Notes: a model not told the origin generated them from the letters alone. A stretch of 64,000 nt of DNA from CAVXEF01 sp963827315 (GCA_963827315.1 CAWHAL010000004.1:62001-126000), one strand, 5' to 3'; positions 44,465 to 54,410 are shown, counted from the stretch's first letter. Translations and numbers: made by a program.

Positions 44465-46005
44465 ATGGACGATTATTGGGAAATCGATGAGGCAGGCGAT
44501 GAAGCATCGCTGGATATCTGGGTGGGCAGAGGCGCATATTCAAGTACATATCGCATCTCATATATGTGCTGGCTGGTCATAGCTGGTCTTATTTCGCTTG
44601 GGATATATGTTGGATCATCTGTGCAAGTTGGGAATTTTCAACCAAAGTTGCCACTTTTTTTGGTCTTTTTTTGTGTGTTGTTCACTTCTTATGTGTGGCA
44701 CGCATAAAGCCTGTAAACTACCTGTCGCCCGACCTGCTTTTCTTGGTTGCATATGTGATGTTTCATTTTGGTTATTTGACGCTCTGGGCTTTAGGGATTA
44801 TACCGGCAAATTCGTACGTATTTTACTTCCCAGCTTTATACCCCAAGACGATGTTTATCACAAATCTCGGTATTGTCGGATTTCTGTTTGGATATGTATT
44901 AGCTACACCAAAGAGGGAGAACGATGGTGTTAACACAATCAAGTTGCCCACAACCGGCTGGATATTTGTAGGTTTGCTGCTGATGCTGTTCGCAATAGGT
45001 ATTACATTTGCATACGTTATGAGAGTTGGAATTTTGACCTTTATAGCTAAAGGTAGTGAAGTCGTTGTACATATGGAGAGATATGTTGCGAATGTACGAC
45101 TATGGGTGTTACGGGCACAAATATTCGCTCTGGGCCTTGGAATTTACATAGTATCAGTTGCTTTGAGGCACGGGAGGCTCTTTAAAGGCAAATTGGGTAT
45201 AACTCTCTTTGTTGTTTTTTTTGCTTCGTTAGTTCTACAAGGGGGTAGGACCTCTTTGGTAACTGTTGGGCTGGTTCTTCTTTTGGTCCGTCACTATCTT
45301 ATAAAGCCCGTAAAAGGCAGGTGGATAATAGCTATTATGGTTGGTTCTATGTTTTTATTTGGTATGATGAGAACATTTAGAGATGTAACTGCGTTTAGTG
45401 TAACGAGGATCGTAGAAGAAGTGAGGTATGCCAAGGAAACAGGCCTGACTCATTGGTATGACACGTTCGTTGAAACCGGCTCATCGGTGAGAACTATAAA
45501 TTTGACGGTGGCTATCGTGCCAAGTGAATATTCTTATTTGTATGGCAGGACTTACGTATCATCTACAATTCATATAATACCTTACTTACAGGGAGTGGTA
45601 GCTCGCATGTGGCCTTTCTGGGCCATCGGTGCAAATGATTTGATGCAGCGTACGTTTGCTGGACCGGGAGCGGCGGGTTTGGGGTTTGCCATCCCTGCGG
45701 AAGGTTATGTTAATTTTGGTCTTGTTGGAGTGTTTTTTCATATGGCGTTTATAGGGTGGCTTTTGCGACGAATATATATCTGGTTCGTATACTCCTTAAG
45801 TCCCAGCAAATCGCTGGTGTTTTTCATTTCGCTCGGAGCCTTTATGGCGGTGACGAGGAATACTACAAATATTTTGTTTGCGCCGTTGGCGCAGGCGATG
45901 GTGATGGGTTGGCTGTTGAAAACATTTTTCGGTGAAACGGAACTCCCTGCTTCGGACTATCAGCAGGGTATAACCGATGAGTACCTTGTGGAGGAATTAG
46001 TATAG
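44465..46005 (+). CDS. wzy: Wzy-like O-antigen polymerase, with a -1 frame break near 44655-44672
   Basis: The upstream frame (from ATG 44465 with AAAGG seven bases before; a start at 44423 overlaps the previous stop) encodes an acidic N-terminus and a TM helix (YMCWLVIAGLISLGIYVG) and stops at 44707. The main frame runs to 46005 and gives about ten TM helices (for example FVGLLLMLFAIGITFAYVM, FALGLGIYIVSVAL) with a large periplasmic loop, as in Wzy/oligosaccharide polymerases. Upstream of about 44655 the main-frame translation is odd (AGHSWSYFAWDICWIICASW), so the real protein should cross frames between 44655 and 44672, where two T7 runs lie. One missing base there explains it. Confidence 0.75.
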
Positions 46006-46012
46006 TTGCTAA
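45954..46012. repeat. 59-bp direct repeat, copy 1 (end of the Wzy-like gene)
   Basis: Identical to 48457-48515 over 59 bases. It covers the last 17 codons of the Wzy-like gene, its stop and seven bases after. The two copies bracket the 2.4-kb segment with the TM-methyltransferase, a GT2 and a transposase remnant. Confidence 0.95.
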
Positions 46013-46194
46013 TGGGTTTTTGCCGGAGGATGTGTATATGCTTGCTGAAGAAGCCATTAAGTGTAGGGGTAGACTTATTTCTGAAAGAATGTGACGATCT
46101 TTTTTGGTTTTGCAGCTGGATTCGCCGGCAATGTGCAGGAACAAATTGTGGTTCACGGTTTTGATTATAAATCAAGTTTCAGAGGTTCTTCAAA
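46013..46194. pseudogene. 3' remnant of the TM-methyltransferase plus its leader
   Basis: 46013-46096 aligns to the 3' end of the methyltransferase gene (46932-47019): both encode the stretch EDMYMFAEEAIK, here degraded, followed by a degraded LKECDE. The remaining bases are the leader shared with 41200-41307. The alignment begins at the first base after the 59-bp repeat. It suggests a past tandem duplication. Confidence 0.7.
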
Positions 46195-47061
46195 ATGGGG
46201 TGTAAAGGAAACTTGCGGTGTCATGTAGCAAAGGGCAGGCTGATTAAACTGACAGTTTTCGGAGCTGCTGGTTGGCTGCTGGCGATGGCCGGCCTGCTGT
46301 TGCTGGGATTAGGAGTTCTTTCGCCAATTGTCGCGGCTTGCCTGGCGCTCGTTGGTATTCCGGTAATCTTTATTCTTGCCGCTTCGCGCTGTGTTACACT
46401 GCACCGGCCACTTGTTAAATTGAGCTATCAAGAAGTAGGCTCTTCTGGGGCAATGAAGTTACGCTGGTCAGATATGGCAGATCCCAAAACGAATTTTGCC
46501 AACCGCTGGGTCATGTATGAGGACTTGGGTAACTGGTTGAATCAACACAATTGGTCGGGCAAAAGGGTGGTGGAGTTCGGTGCCTCTAATAAACTGCTAC
46601 ACAGGTTTACGGCTGGTGCCGAATATACAGTGCTTGCATATCCAGAATGTGATATTCAAAACCTGGCTAAAGTAGACGATAATCAATTTGATGTTGCGAT
46701 ATTGGATCAGGTCCTCGAACATGTCATGGCACCGGAGAGAGGCTTAATCGAGGTACATCGAATACTGAAGCCAGGAGGAGTTGCCATAATTACTCTTCCG
46801 TTTTTGGTTCCAGTGCATATGGGTCAGGATTTCGGCGACTACTATCGCTGGACGCCGCAGGGGATAGAGGTAAGTTTGAAACGTTGTGGTTTTGATGCTC
46901 AGGTACGCATGTGGGGTAATCTTAAAGCTGCTGGGCTTTTGCTGGAAGATATGTATATGTTTGCTGAAGAAGCCATCAAGCGTGGTTTGAAACTGTCCTT
47001 GAAAGAATGCGACGAGCGCTTTCCAGTTAGTATATGGGTGGTGGCTACGGTACGCAAATAG
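46195..47061 (+). CDS. Membrane-anchored SAM methyltransferase
   Basis: 288 residues. Two closely spaced hydrophobic helices at about 15-62 (LTVFGAAGWLLAMAGLLLLGLGVL; VAACLALVGIPVIFILAAS) anchor a methyltransferase domain (VVEFGASNKLLHRF, FDVAILDQVLEHVMAPERGL, ILKPGGVAIITLPFLVP, DYYRWTPQGIE). The SAM loop is VEFGAS rather than the usual E/D-x-G-x-G. Its 5' end and leader recur at 41185-41402, and its 3' end at 46013-46096. Confidence 0.82.
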   Translation: MGCKGNLRCHVAKGRLIKLTVFGAAGWLLAMAGLLLLGLGVLSPIVAACLALVGIPVIFILAASRCVTLHRPLVKLSYQEVGSSGAMKLRWSDMADPKTNFANRWVMYEDLGNWLNQHNWSGKRVVEFGASNKLLHRFTAGAEYTVLAYPECDIQNLAKVDDNQFDVAILDQVLEHVMAPERGLIEVHRILKPGGVAIITLPFLVPVHMGQDFGDYYRWTPQGIEVSLKRCGFDAQVRMWGNLKAAGLLLEDMYMFAEEAIKRGLKLSLKECDERFPVSIWVVATVRK

Positions 47062-47128
47062 AATAGCCTGGTATTTCGGGCCGAATCTTTCGTGGTCTTT
47101 GTACTTGGTTCATCGATAAAGAAGAATT

Positions 47129-48091
47129 ATGGAAAAAGTTTCGGTAGTCATTCCACTTTATAATAAAGCGCCGTATATAAAGCGAGCTTTACGATCGGTT
47201 TTGGCGCAAACATTCAGCGATTTCGAAGTTATAGTGGTCGATGATGGTTCCACTGATGGTGGTAGTAAGATCGTTGAGAGCATCGGCGACAACAGGGTTC
47301 GATTGTTTCATCAGGAAAACGCTGGTGTTTCCGCTGCACGAAATGCAGGTATAAAAGCAACAAAGGGAGAATGGATCGCCTTTTTGGATGCCGATGACGA
47401 ATGGATGCCAGAAAAACTTGAATTACAGATGCAGGCAATCAGTTCTTATCCTGATGCTACTTGGGTTGCCAGTGGATATATACGGGCTAACGACAAGGGA
47501 ATGGAACTGCCGCAGGAGGATTTCTTGGATGAATGGTTTGAAGATGATTATTTGATAACTGATGCACTTTTGCCGTTAGCAGCTGGACGGTTTTTTTGGG
47601 TGGTAACCGTTATGGTCAGATGCGATGTGCTTTTAGAATTCGGAGGATTTGACCGTTCCCTCCGCATCGGAGAGGAGTTGAATTTGTGGCTCAAGTTGGC
47701 ATTGAAGTATCCTAAAATCCTTTATATTCGAAAACCTCTGGCAAAATATTATGGAGGCTTAGAGGGTGCGCTTATGACCGTTGCTTATCAGCAATATGAC
47801 AAGTACCGTAATAATTCAGCACGCCGTATAATATCCTTGATTGGACAGGTTGATAATTCTCGTGCTACACTGCTTGTTCAGTTCGCCCGAAGAATTATTC
47901 TCGAAGGCGTTAAAGATGCATTGGCTATCGGCAGAAAAGACTTTGCGAAGCAACTATTAAGGGATTTTGATTGGTTCGATTTGGGCTATTCAGGAAAGAT
48001 AATGAAAGTCCTTGCGTGTGCCCCTAAAAACTTGCTGTTGTTTGTATGTAAAACTCTTCGTTTTATAAAGAAATATAAATCAAGCTTTTAG
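47129..48091 (+). CDS. Glycosyltransferase family 2
   Basis: 320 residues, GT-A fold. SVVIPLYNKAPYIKRALRSVL, VIVVDDGSTDGG, GVSAARNAGIKATKGEWIAFLDADDEW (with the D-x-D-type DADDE), then EELNLWLKLALKYPKILYI and a C-terminal helix-rich region. Inverting transfer to the lipid-linked repeat unit. Lies inside the segment bracketed by the 59-bp repeats. Confidence 0.88.
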   Translation: MEKVSVVIPLYNKAPYIKRALRSVLAQTFSDFEVIVVDDGSTDGGSKIVESIGDNRVRLFHQENAGVSAARNAGIKATKGEWIAFLDADDEWMPEKLELQMQAISSYPDATWVASGYIRANDKGMELPQEDFLDEWFEDDYLITDALLPLAAGRFFWVVTVMVRCDVLLEFGGFDRSLRIGEELNLWLKLALKYPKILYIRKPLAKYYGGLEGALMTVAYQQYDKYRNNSARRIISLIGQVDNSRATLLVQFARRIILEGVKDALAIGRKDFAKQLLRDFDWFDLGYSGKIMKVLACAPKNLLLFVCKTLRFIKKYKSSF

Positions 48092-48194
48092 ATATGATAC
48101 AGTTTCTTGTATGAAGAGATGGGTAAAATGGAGCAATACGCAGATTCATATTTGAATTTGCTCTGTAGAAAAGACTGAATCATTAGGGTAGATC

Positions 48195-48456
48195 ATGATG
48201 ATAATCCACGATAGCATGGAAATTTCCAGCCCAAAACAGAAAGGACTCCATTATGCAAAACGTCCGTCCATTACCAAATCGCCTATCGTCCTGGCCAAAC
48301 AAGCCCTGCTCGTAGCCCAAAAACAACTGCCGGCTTACTCGGTTCTGCGTTCTCGACACGATTTTACTCGGGCTCAACTGGTTGCAATTCTAACCCTTCG
48401 GCAATTTTTCAACACAGACTATCGCGGCATCATCAAGGTTTTAGAAGATTCCTCGG
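48195..48456 (+). mobile_element. Truncated transposase (5' part of an IS)
   Basis: Encodes about 87 residues, including LPAYSVLRSRHDFTRAQLVA and LRQFFNTDYRGIIKVLEDSS, the N-terminal helical region of a DDE transposase of IS4/IS5 type. The catalytic part is missing; the frame runs on into the 59-bp repeat (its last residues are repeat-encoded). No terminal inverted repeat can be matched. Family assignment is from the H-D-F-T and TDYRGI blocks only. Confidence 0.7.
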
Positions 48457-48515
48457 GGACTATCAGCAGGGTATAACCGATGAGTACCTTGTGGAGGAAT
48501 TAGTATAGTTGCTAA
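48457..48515. repeat. 59-bp direct repeat, copy 2
   Basis: Exact copy of 45954-46012, sitting between the transposase remnant and the deacetylase start (48524). Out of frame with any gene here. Confidence 0.95.
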
Positions 48516-48523
48516 GCTGAAAG

Positions 48524-49459
48524 ATGCCATTAAAGAATAAAAATATATGGATTAAAAAAGAGGTAGCCGCATTTTTGATTAGATACAGTGGTGTTCCGTT
48601 TCTTATTAGAAATATCTACGCAAGAAATAAATGCTGTATTTTGCTGTATCATAACCCAACCCCCAATGTTTTGGACAAACACCTAAGCTACCTGTCGAGG
48701 CGATGTAACATAATTACTTTACAAGTGCTCGTTGACGCAATTCGTTCTAAAGATTGGGCGCGTATTCCGCCCAGGAGTATGATTATTACTTTGGATGATG
48801 GACATAAGGGCAATTTTGAACTGCTGGGGGTGTTCAGGAGATATAAGGTTCGACCAACTATATATCTTACCAGTGGGCTGATAAACACGAATCGACATTT
48901 CTGGTTTATGTCGCCTGGTGTGCAATCAGGACCCTTGAAGAAATGCGCTAACAGCGAAAGACTCCGTCGTTTAGAGGAAGACTTCGGATTTACCCCTACG
49001 AAGGAATACCCAGAGCAGCAAAGGCAGTCGCTAAACGTGGATGAGATAAGGTCTATGCAGGACTTTGTTGATTTTCAGGCACACACCTGTTTTCATCCCA
49101 TATTAACTACCTGCAGCGATAATGAATGCAAACAGGAAATCTTTCAATGCAAAAGCGATTTAAAAACACTTTTGGATATTGACTGCAAGCACTTTTGTTA
49201 CCCAGATGGCGGTTACACAGCAAGGGAAATTGAGTTAGTCAAAAAGGCAGGTTTTCTATCCGCCAGGACTACTGATGTTGGTTGGAACAGTGCGAATACC
49301 GACCCCTATAGGTTAAAAGCGATTGAGGTCCCAAACGATGCTTCGCTTAATATGCTTGTGGCTAAACTAAGCGGAATTCCCGGCTATATGTGTTATCTCC
49401 GTATGGGGAGTTTCACCGGCAGACGTCCGGTGGCATTTCTGCAGAATAGACAACAATGA
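48524..49459 (+). CDS. Polysaccharide deacetylase (NodB-like)
   Basis: 311 residues. NodB motifs: MIITLDDGHKGNFELL (D-D catalytic and metal Asp), DFQAHTCFHPIL (H-x3-5-H metal ligands), HFCYPDGGYT (groove Pro-Asp/Gly), and LSARTTDVGWNS. Removes N- or O-acetyl groups from the polymer. The upstream remnant at 36684 is a different, WalW-type deacetylase. Confidence 0.88.
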   Translation: MPLKNKNIWIKKEVAAFLIRYSGVPFLIRNIYARNKCCILLYHNPTPNVLDKHLSYLSRRCNIITLQVLVDAIRSKDWARIPPRSMIITLDDGHKGNFELLGVFRRYKVRPTIYLTSGLINTNRHFWFMSPGVQSGPLKKCANSERLRRLEEDFGFTPTKEYPEQQRQSLNVDEIRSMQDFVDFQAHTCFHPILTTCSDNECKQEIFQCKSDLKTLLDIDCKHFCYPDGGYTAREIELVKKAGFLSARTTDVGWNSANTDPYRLKAIEVPNDASLNMLVAKLSGIPGYMCYLRMGSFTGRRPVAFLQNRQQ

Positions 49460-49559
49460 GTTTATCTGTATCACGCATATCAGTTTTTAGTAAATCTGGA
49501 TTAAAGGTGGCTGCCTGGCTGCCAACGCCGGCAAATTTATTATCATGGGAGCTTGAGCA

Positions 49560-50708
49560 GTGTCTGGTATGTTGAATCCTGAGCAAAGGCCTTGCCGCGT
49601 CTTGCATATTATCGGAGGTATGGTCAGAGGTGGGGCTGAAAACTGGGTTATGAGCCTCTTGCGCAAGGCCAACAGTGACATCTTAGAGATGGACATTTGT
49701 ACCACAACGAAAGAAAAACAGGCCCATGATGATGAGATTATAGCGCTGGGCAGGAAGCTGATACATTGTGAGCTAAAGCCTGTGCTTACTTTCCCAAAGC
49801 GTTTGGCGCAGATAATACGAGATGGGGACTATGGCGTGATACATTCCCATTTGTGGTTTTTTAGTGGATTGGTTCTCAAGGTTGCCTATCGTTGCAATAT
49901 TCCTGTCCGTATTGCTTACTCCCATAGTACACGCATTAAGCCACCTTCGCTGTATCGCACCCTGTACAGTTGGTATATGAGACGTCTTATAAGTAAATAT
50001 GCTACACATCGGCTCGGATGTGCCAGTGAAGCAATGGTAGCGCTATTTGGCGATAAGTGGCAGAATATGAAAAATGCTCGGGTGCTGTATTGTTCTATTG
50101 ATGTTGATTCATACCGTCCAGGCCAGTTGCGCAGGATTGGCAAATCAGATTTTGGTCTTGCTGATGATTCCATTGTGGTAGGACATATCGGCGATTTTCG
50201 GTTGATAAAGAACCACACTTTCTTTCTGGACATAGCAGCCGAGCTGGTTAAGATTCAGCCGCGAGCGCACTTTTTCTTTGCCGGTGCTGGCGAACTAAGG
50301 CAGAAAATGGAGGAAAAGGCCAAGTCTCTTGGCCTTAGTAGCCGGGTAATTTTTGCAGGCGTTCGTGACGATGTGCCGCAACTGTTGATGCACTTATTCG
50401 ATGTTCTTCTTTTTCCCTCATTTTATGAGGGTCTGCCGCTTGTGCTTGTAGAAGCAGCCTCGGCAGGAATACGTACTGTCTGTTCCGATGTCATTACATC
50501 AGAGGCAACTGATGTATTGCCTGATTTATTTACGCGATTGTCACTGGACCTGCCGGCAAAGGAATGGGCTGTTGCGGTTGTGGATGCAATCAAGAAGGGC
50601 CCGATGCCACGTGAGTATTCGTACAAACAAGTCAAAGAGAGCCATTTTTCGGTGGATTATTCCCTTCGAGAACTAATGTCCATTTATGGTTGCGGTGTTA
50701 AGGAGTAA
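49560..50708 (+). CDS. Glycosyltransferase family 4
   Basis: 382 residues from GTG with GGGAG nine bases upstream; an ATG nine bases in is possible. GT-B fold: IIGGMVRGGAENWVMSLL at the start, then VVGHIGDFRLIKNHTFFL, HFFFAGAGELRQKMEEKA, VIFAGVRDDVPQLL, and the Glu-x7-Glu in YEGLPLVLVEAASAG. Ends 8 bp before the next GT4. Confidence 0.88.
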   Translation: MSGMLNPEQRPCRVLHIIGGMVRGGAENWVMSLLRKANSDILEMDICTTTKEKQAHDDEIIALGRKLIHCELKPVLTFPKRLAQIIRDGDYGVIHSHLWFFSGLVLKVAYRCNIPVRIAYSHSTRIKPPSLYRTLYSWYMRRLISKYATHRLGCASEAMVALFGDKWQNMKNARVLYCSIDVDSYRPGQLRRIGKSDFGLADDSIVVGHIGDFRLIKNHTFFLDIAAELVKIQPRAHFFFAGAGELRQKMEEKAKSLGLSSRVIFAGVRDDVPQLLMHLFDVLLFPSFYEGLPLVLVEAASAGIRTVCSDVITSEATDVLPDLFTRLSLDLPAKEWAVAVVDAIKKGPMPREYSYKQVKESHFSVDYSLRELMSIYGCGVKE

Positions 50709-50716
50709 AATAAGCA

Positions 50717-51937
50717 ATGCGTGTTATGGTGGCTTTAGAGGACCGATTCATTAAGATACAAAACGGGAATGTGTATTCTGACTTGGTTGATTATGCCTTT
50801 TTGAGTAGATACTTGCAGGTATTTAGCGAGGTGGTCGTCTTTGCACGTCTGTCTGAAGTAGACCAGGAACAACTCGACAAACCTCAGGCAAACGGGCCTA
50901 ATGTGAGTTTTTTTCCTCTTCCAATGTATATCGGTCCTTGGCAATACTTGGCGCATCGCCGCAAACTTGGTGTTTTGGCCAAGCAGGCTCTGGCTTATGC
51001 CGATGCGTTTATACTGCGGATTCCCGGCACAATGGCCACGCTTTTATGGAAACAGCTAATCAAAAATAAGATGCCTTATGGAGTGGAGGTAAGAGGTGAT
51101 CCGTGGAGTACGTTATCTCACCGCAATGTGAGAAGCATTTTTGGACCGATACTCAGGCGGAAATGGCGGTCGAATATGCGTCGCCAGTGTCACCTCGCAA
51201 ACGCTGCTGCGTATAATACAGAATATATCTTGCAGGAACAATATCCACCGGGTGGCTGGTCCACTCATTTTTCCGACATCGATTTACCAGTTGAAGCGAT
51301 AGTTGATGAACAAAGACTTTCTGAACGCTTTGTGTCGTTGGATGATGCGGTAAGCGGCCGAAGGCCATTCAGGATTTGCCACGCAGGTACTATGGATGCT
51401 TTATATAAGGCGCAGGATGTCCTTATAGAAGCAGTTTCAATGTGTTGCAATAACGGCCTTCGTATTGAGCTGACATTGTTGGGTGATGGCAGGTATTTTC
51501 GGTATTTTGTTGATAAGGCCAAACAGTGCGGAATTTATCAAAACGTAAAGTTTCTTGGAATGCTGCCATCTGGTGAACCCGTGCTGAACCAGCTTGATTT
51601 GGCAGATATATTTGTTTTGCCATCTACTACGGAAGGTTTGCCGAGAGTGTTGGTAGAGGCAATGGCAAGAGGTCTGCCCTGCATAAGTACTCGTGTCGGT
51701 GGTATACCGGAACTACTTGACTCAGAGCAGATGATTGCTCCGGGCAGCTCAAAAGTACTATCAGAAAAGATAGAATTGGTAATTCGTGATAAAGACTGGC
51801 TTGAGCGAATGTCACAGCGGAATGTGGAAGTCGCAAGGAAATATTGTATTGATATACTTAGTCGCCGTCGCATCGATTTCTATAAAAAGCTGATGGAAGA
51901 AACCAATCGCCGCAGCTGTAAGGAAATATCTTTTTGA
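50717..51937 (+). CDS. Glycosyltransferase family 4
   Basis: 406 residues. C-terminal nucleotide-sugar domain: ICHAGTMDALYKAQDVLIEA, LTLLGDGRYFRYFVDKAK, VKFLGMLPSGEPVL, and TEGLPRVLVEAMARGLPCIST with the Glu-x7-Glu. Starts 8 bp after the preceding GT4, so the two are probably translated from one message and act in succession. Confidence 0.88.
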   Translation: MRVMVALEDRFIKIQNGNVYSDLVDYAFLSRYLQVFSEVVVFARLSEVDQEQLDKPQANGPNVSFFPLPMYIGPWQYLAHRRKLGVLAKQALAYADAFILRIPGTMATLLWKQLIKNKMPYGVEVRGDPWSTLSHRNVRSIFGPILRRKWRSNMRRQCHLANAAAYNTEYILQEQYPPGGWSTHFSDIDLPVEAIVDEQRLSERFVSLDDAVSGRRPFRICHAGTMDALYKAQDVLIEAVSMCCNNGLRIELTLLGDGRYFRYFVDKAKQCGIYQNVKFLGMLPSGEPVLNQLDLADIFVLPSTTEGLPRVLVEAMARGLPCISTRVGGIPELLDSEQMIAPGSSKVLSEKIELVIRDKDWLERMSQRNVEVARKYCIDILSRRRIDFYKKLMEETNRRSCKEISF

Positions 51938-52026
51938 GAGTCTGGTTTGAATACATAGTGCATTATTGCAATGATGTTATAATCACTACTGACTGAAAAT
52001 ATAAGTCATATATTATAAGGTGGCGT

Positions 52027-53016
52027 ATGAATCAGAGAGTTTTTATTACCGGCGCAGCTGGCTTTGTTGGAGGACATCTGATCAGCTCTTTGTTGGAAAC
52101 TAACGCACAAATAACAGTAGTTGATATAGCTGAACCTGATCGAAAGCTGTTGGATGGATACGGTAAGAGAGTATGTTGGGTTCAGGCCAACTTGATAACC
52201 GATGACTTATCAGAATATTTGGCTGGAATTGATACGGTATATCACTTGGCTGCCAAATTTCTACCGGGCAATTCCGAGCAGATTTTGAGTGAACTTTGCA
52301 AACTCAATGTTGATGGAACAAGAAATGTGGCGAGGGCAGCCGTATCTTCGGGCGTCCAAAATTTTATACATGTAAGCAGTATAGCCGCCTGTGAGGGTTC
52401 CAGTCAGAAGATTATTACGGAAGAAACTGGAAAGCCCATAACCAGTTATGGCCATAGCAAGTTGAAAAGTGAGCAGGCGGTAAAGGAAATCGCCGGCGAC
52501 CGCATGAAGTTTGTTGTTCTTCGACCTGTGGCACTTTTTGGAGAAAACCATTTGGGCAGTATTTTTGAGATGGTCAAGGCTATAAATCAGAGGAAATACG
52601 CCATAATCGGTGACGGTCGCAATCAGGTGAATTTTTTGTATGTTAAAGACCTTGTGGATGTTCTTATCAAGGCTGGTACCGTGCCCGCGATGGCAAATCA
52701 GGTTTATATTGTTGCTGATACCCCGATTACCTTGATGGAACTTACGAATTGTATTAAGAAGGAACTTGGGTTGCCGCCATCCAAATTTCACATTCCCAAA
52801 CCGGTGGGAATGACTGCGGGATTCGGCTTTGATGTTATTTCCAAACTGCTTCACCGGCCGATGCCTTTATCGGTGGCCAGGGTAAAAGCTATGACTAGGG
52901 ATGTCTGCTATTGTGCTGATAAACTAAAGGAGCGGTTATCAGGTGATTTCAGATATGGCGTTTATTCCGGAATAGTTAGAACGATAAAATGGTATAAGTC
53001 GCAAGGGCTGATTTAG
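52027..53016 (+). CDS. NAD-dependent epimerase/dehydratase
   Basis: 329 residues, extended SDR. TGAAGFVGGHLISSL, VYHLAAKF, HVSSIAACEG, catalytic SYGHSKLKSEQ (Tyr-x-x-x-Lys), LRPVALFGENH and FLYVKDLVDVLIK. Resembles the WbpV/ WecB-adjacent type of UDP-N-acetylhexosamine or keto-sugar enzyme, but substrate is unclear. AAGGTGGCGT is a fair ribosome site. Confidence 0.82.
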   Translation: MNQRVFITGAAGFVGGHLISSLLETNAQITVVDIAEPDRKLLDGYGKRVCWVQANLITDDLSEYLAGIDTVYHLAAKFLPGNSEQILSELCKLNVDGTRNVARAAVSSGVQNFIHVSSIAACEGSSQKIITEETGKPITSYGHSKLKSEQAVKEIAGDRMKFVVLRPVALFGENHLGSIFEMVKAINQRKYAIIGDGRNQVNFLYVKDLVDVLIKAGTVPAMANQVYIVADTPITLMELTNCIKKELGLPPSKFHIPKPVGMTAGFGFDVISKLLHRPMPLSVARVKAMTRDVCYCADKLKERLSGDFRYGVYSGIVRTIKWYKSQGLI

Positions 53017-53070
53017 CGCTCTTTTATGGCTCGGGGGGTGCTTGCTCGTTAAAGCTGCGCCTCTTATAGA

Positions 53071-54288
53071 ATGGAAGAAGAAAATAATACGATACGACTT
53101 TGCTTAATTGCAACTGTGCCGACTACGATAAAAGCGTTTTTTGGCAAACAATTGTCCTTTCTGCAGCAGAACGGTTTTAGTGTAACCGTTATTACTTCTC
53201 CTATGACCGCCCAGGATGAAAGTTTTGGTAATGGCTTGCCTGGGGACATCGCTTTCGAAACCGTACAAATGGGCAGGACCATTAGGCCGATTGAGGACCT
53301 GAAGGCGCTTTTTAGAATATTGGCTGTCCTAAGACAAAGCAGGTTCGATATCGTTCAATATGTTACGCCCAAAGCAGCTCTTCTTGGCTCGATTGCGTCG
53401 TGGTTGGTCGGCGTTCCTGTTCGGCTCTATCTTATGTGGGGATTATACTATGTGACCCAACATGGAATGAAGAAAAGGATATTTAAGTTTTTGGAGAAAA
53501 TTGCCTGTCGCCTCAGCACAGATATTGCCCCCGATAGTAAAGGCAATTATCGAATTATCGTCGAAGAGGGTTTTTGCAAAGCAGAAAAAATCGCTGTTGT
53601 CTATCACGGCTCCGCTAACGGCGTCGACACGGAAAGGTTCGACCCTCAAAAACTTGCGAAGACAGGTATGAAAATCCGCAGTGAGCTGAATTTGCCTCGG
53701 GGAGCAAAAGTGCTTGGCTCTGTAACTCCCATTGTTGGTGACAAAGGCGTCAATGAAATGGTTGCGGCTTTTGTCAAAATTGCTGAGCAGTACCCTGATA
53801 CCTATCTGCTTATTGTTGGGCAGACTACAGATAAGGACCCCGTAGAACCTGCCACCCTCGAAATCATAAAGAATCACCCCAGAATTCGGAATGTTGGTTG
53901 GCAAAAGGAACCTGAAAAGTATCTTGCCGCAATGGACATCTTTGTCCTGCCTACATACCGCGAAGGATTTGGGGTTGTCAACATTGAAGCATCTGCAATG
54001 CAGCTGCCGGTCATATCTGCCGATGTCCCTGGTCCACAGGAGTCTATAATTAACGGAGAGACCGGTCTGCTGGTGCCGGCCAGAGTGGTTGAGCCTCTTG
54101 TTAAAGCAATGAAAAGGTTGCTTGACGAGCCTGATTTTGCTCGCCGCCTTGGTGTCGCTGCTCGGCAGAGAGTCCAGGAATATTATGAGCAGAAGCAGCT
54201 TTGGAAGGCGATAGTTGAACACCGTCGAAGCCTGTTGAAGAAAACCGGACGATTTAAGGAAATTAACAGAAAAATAATCCGTGTTTGA
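53071..54288 (+). CDS. Glycosyltransferase family 4
   Basis: 405 residues. LCLIATVPTTIKAFFGKQLSFL at the start (typical of WcaA/PglA-type GT4), SVTPIVGDKGVNEMVAAFV, TYLLIVGQTTDKDPVEP, IRNVGWQKEPEKYL, and REGFGVVNIEASAMQLPVIS with the Glu-x7-Glu. PglA-like enzymes add the first or second sugar after a PglC-type phosphoglycosyl transferase, which is encoded 700 bp downstream. Confidence 0.87.
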   Translation: MEEENNTIRLCLIATVPTTIKAFFGKQLSFLQQNGFSVTVITSPMTAQDESFGNGLPGDIAFETVQMGRTIRPIEDLKALFRILAVLRQSRFDIVQYVTPKAALLGSIASWLVGVPVRLYLMWGLYYVTQHGMKKRIFKFLEKIACRLSTDIAPDSKGNYRIIVEEGFCKAEKIAVVYHGSANGVDTERFDPQKLAKTGMKIRSELNLPRGAKVLGSVTPIVGDKGVNEMVAAFVKIAEQYPDTYLLIVGQTTDKDPVEPATLEIIKNHPRIRNVGWQKEPEKYLAAMDIFVLPTYREGFGVVNIEASAMQLPVISADVPGPQESIINGETGLLVPARVVEPLVKAMKRLLDEPDFARRLGVAARQRVQEYYEQKQLWKAIVEHRRSLLKKTGRFKEINRKIIRV

Positions 54289-54410
54289 CGGATAATAGTA
54301 AACAAGAGCAAAGAAATAATCGAACAAATGTTCGACGGCAGGAATGAGGGGCGGGCAACAACTGTTGAACTTCCTTTCAAAATCGCAACAGAGAATAAAA
54401 TGAGTTTGTA

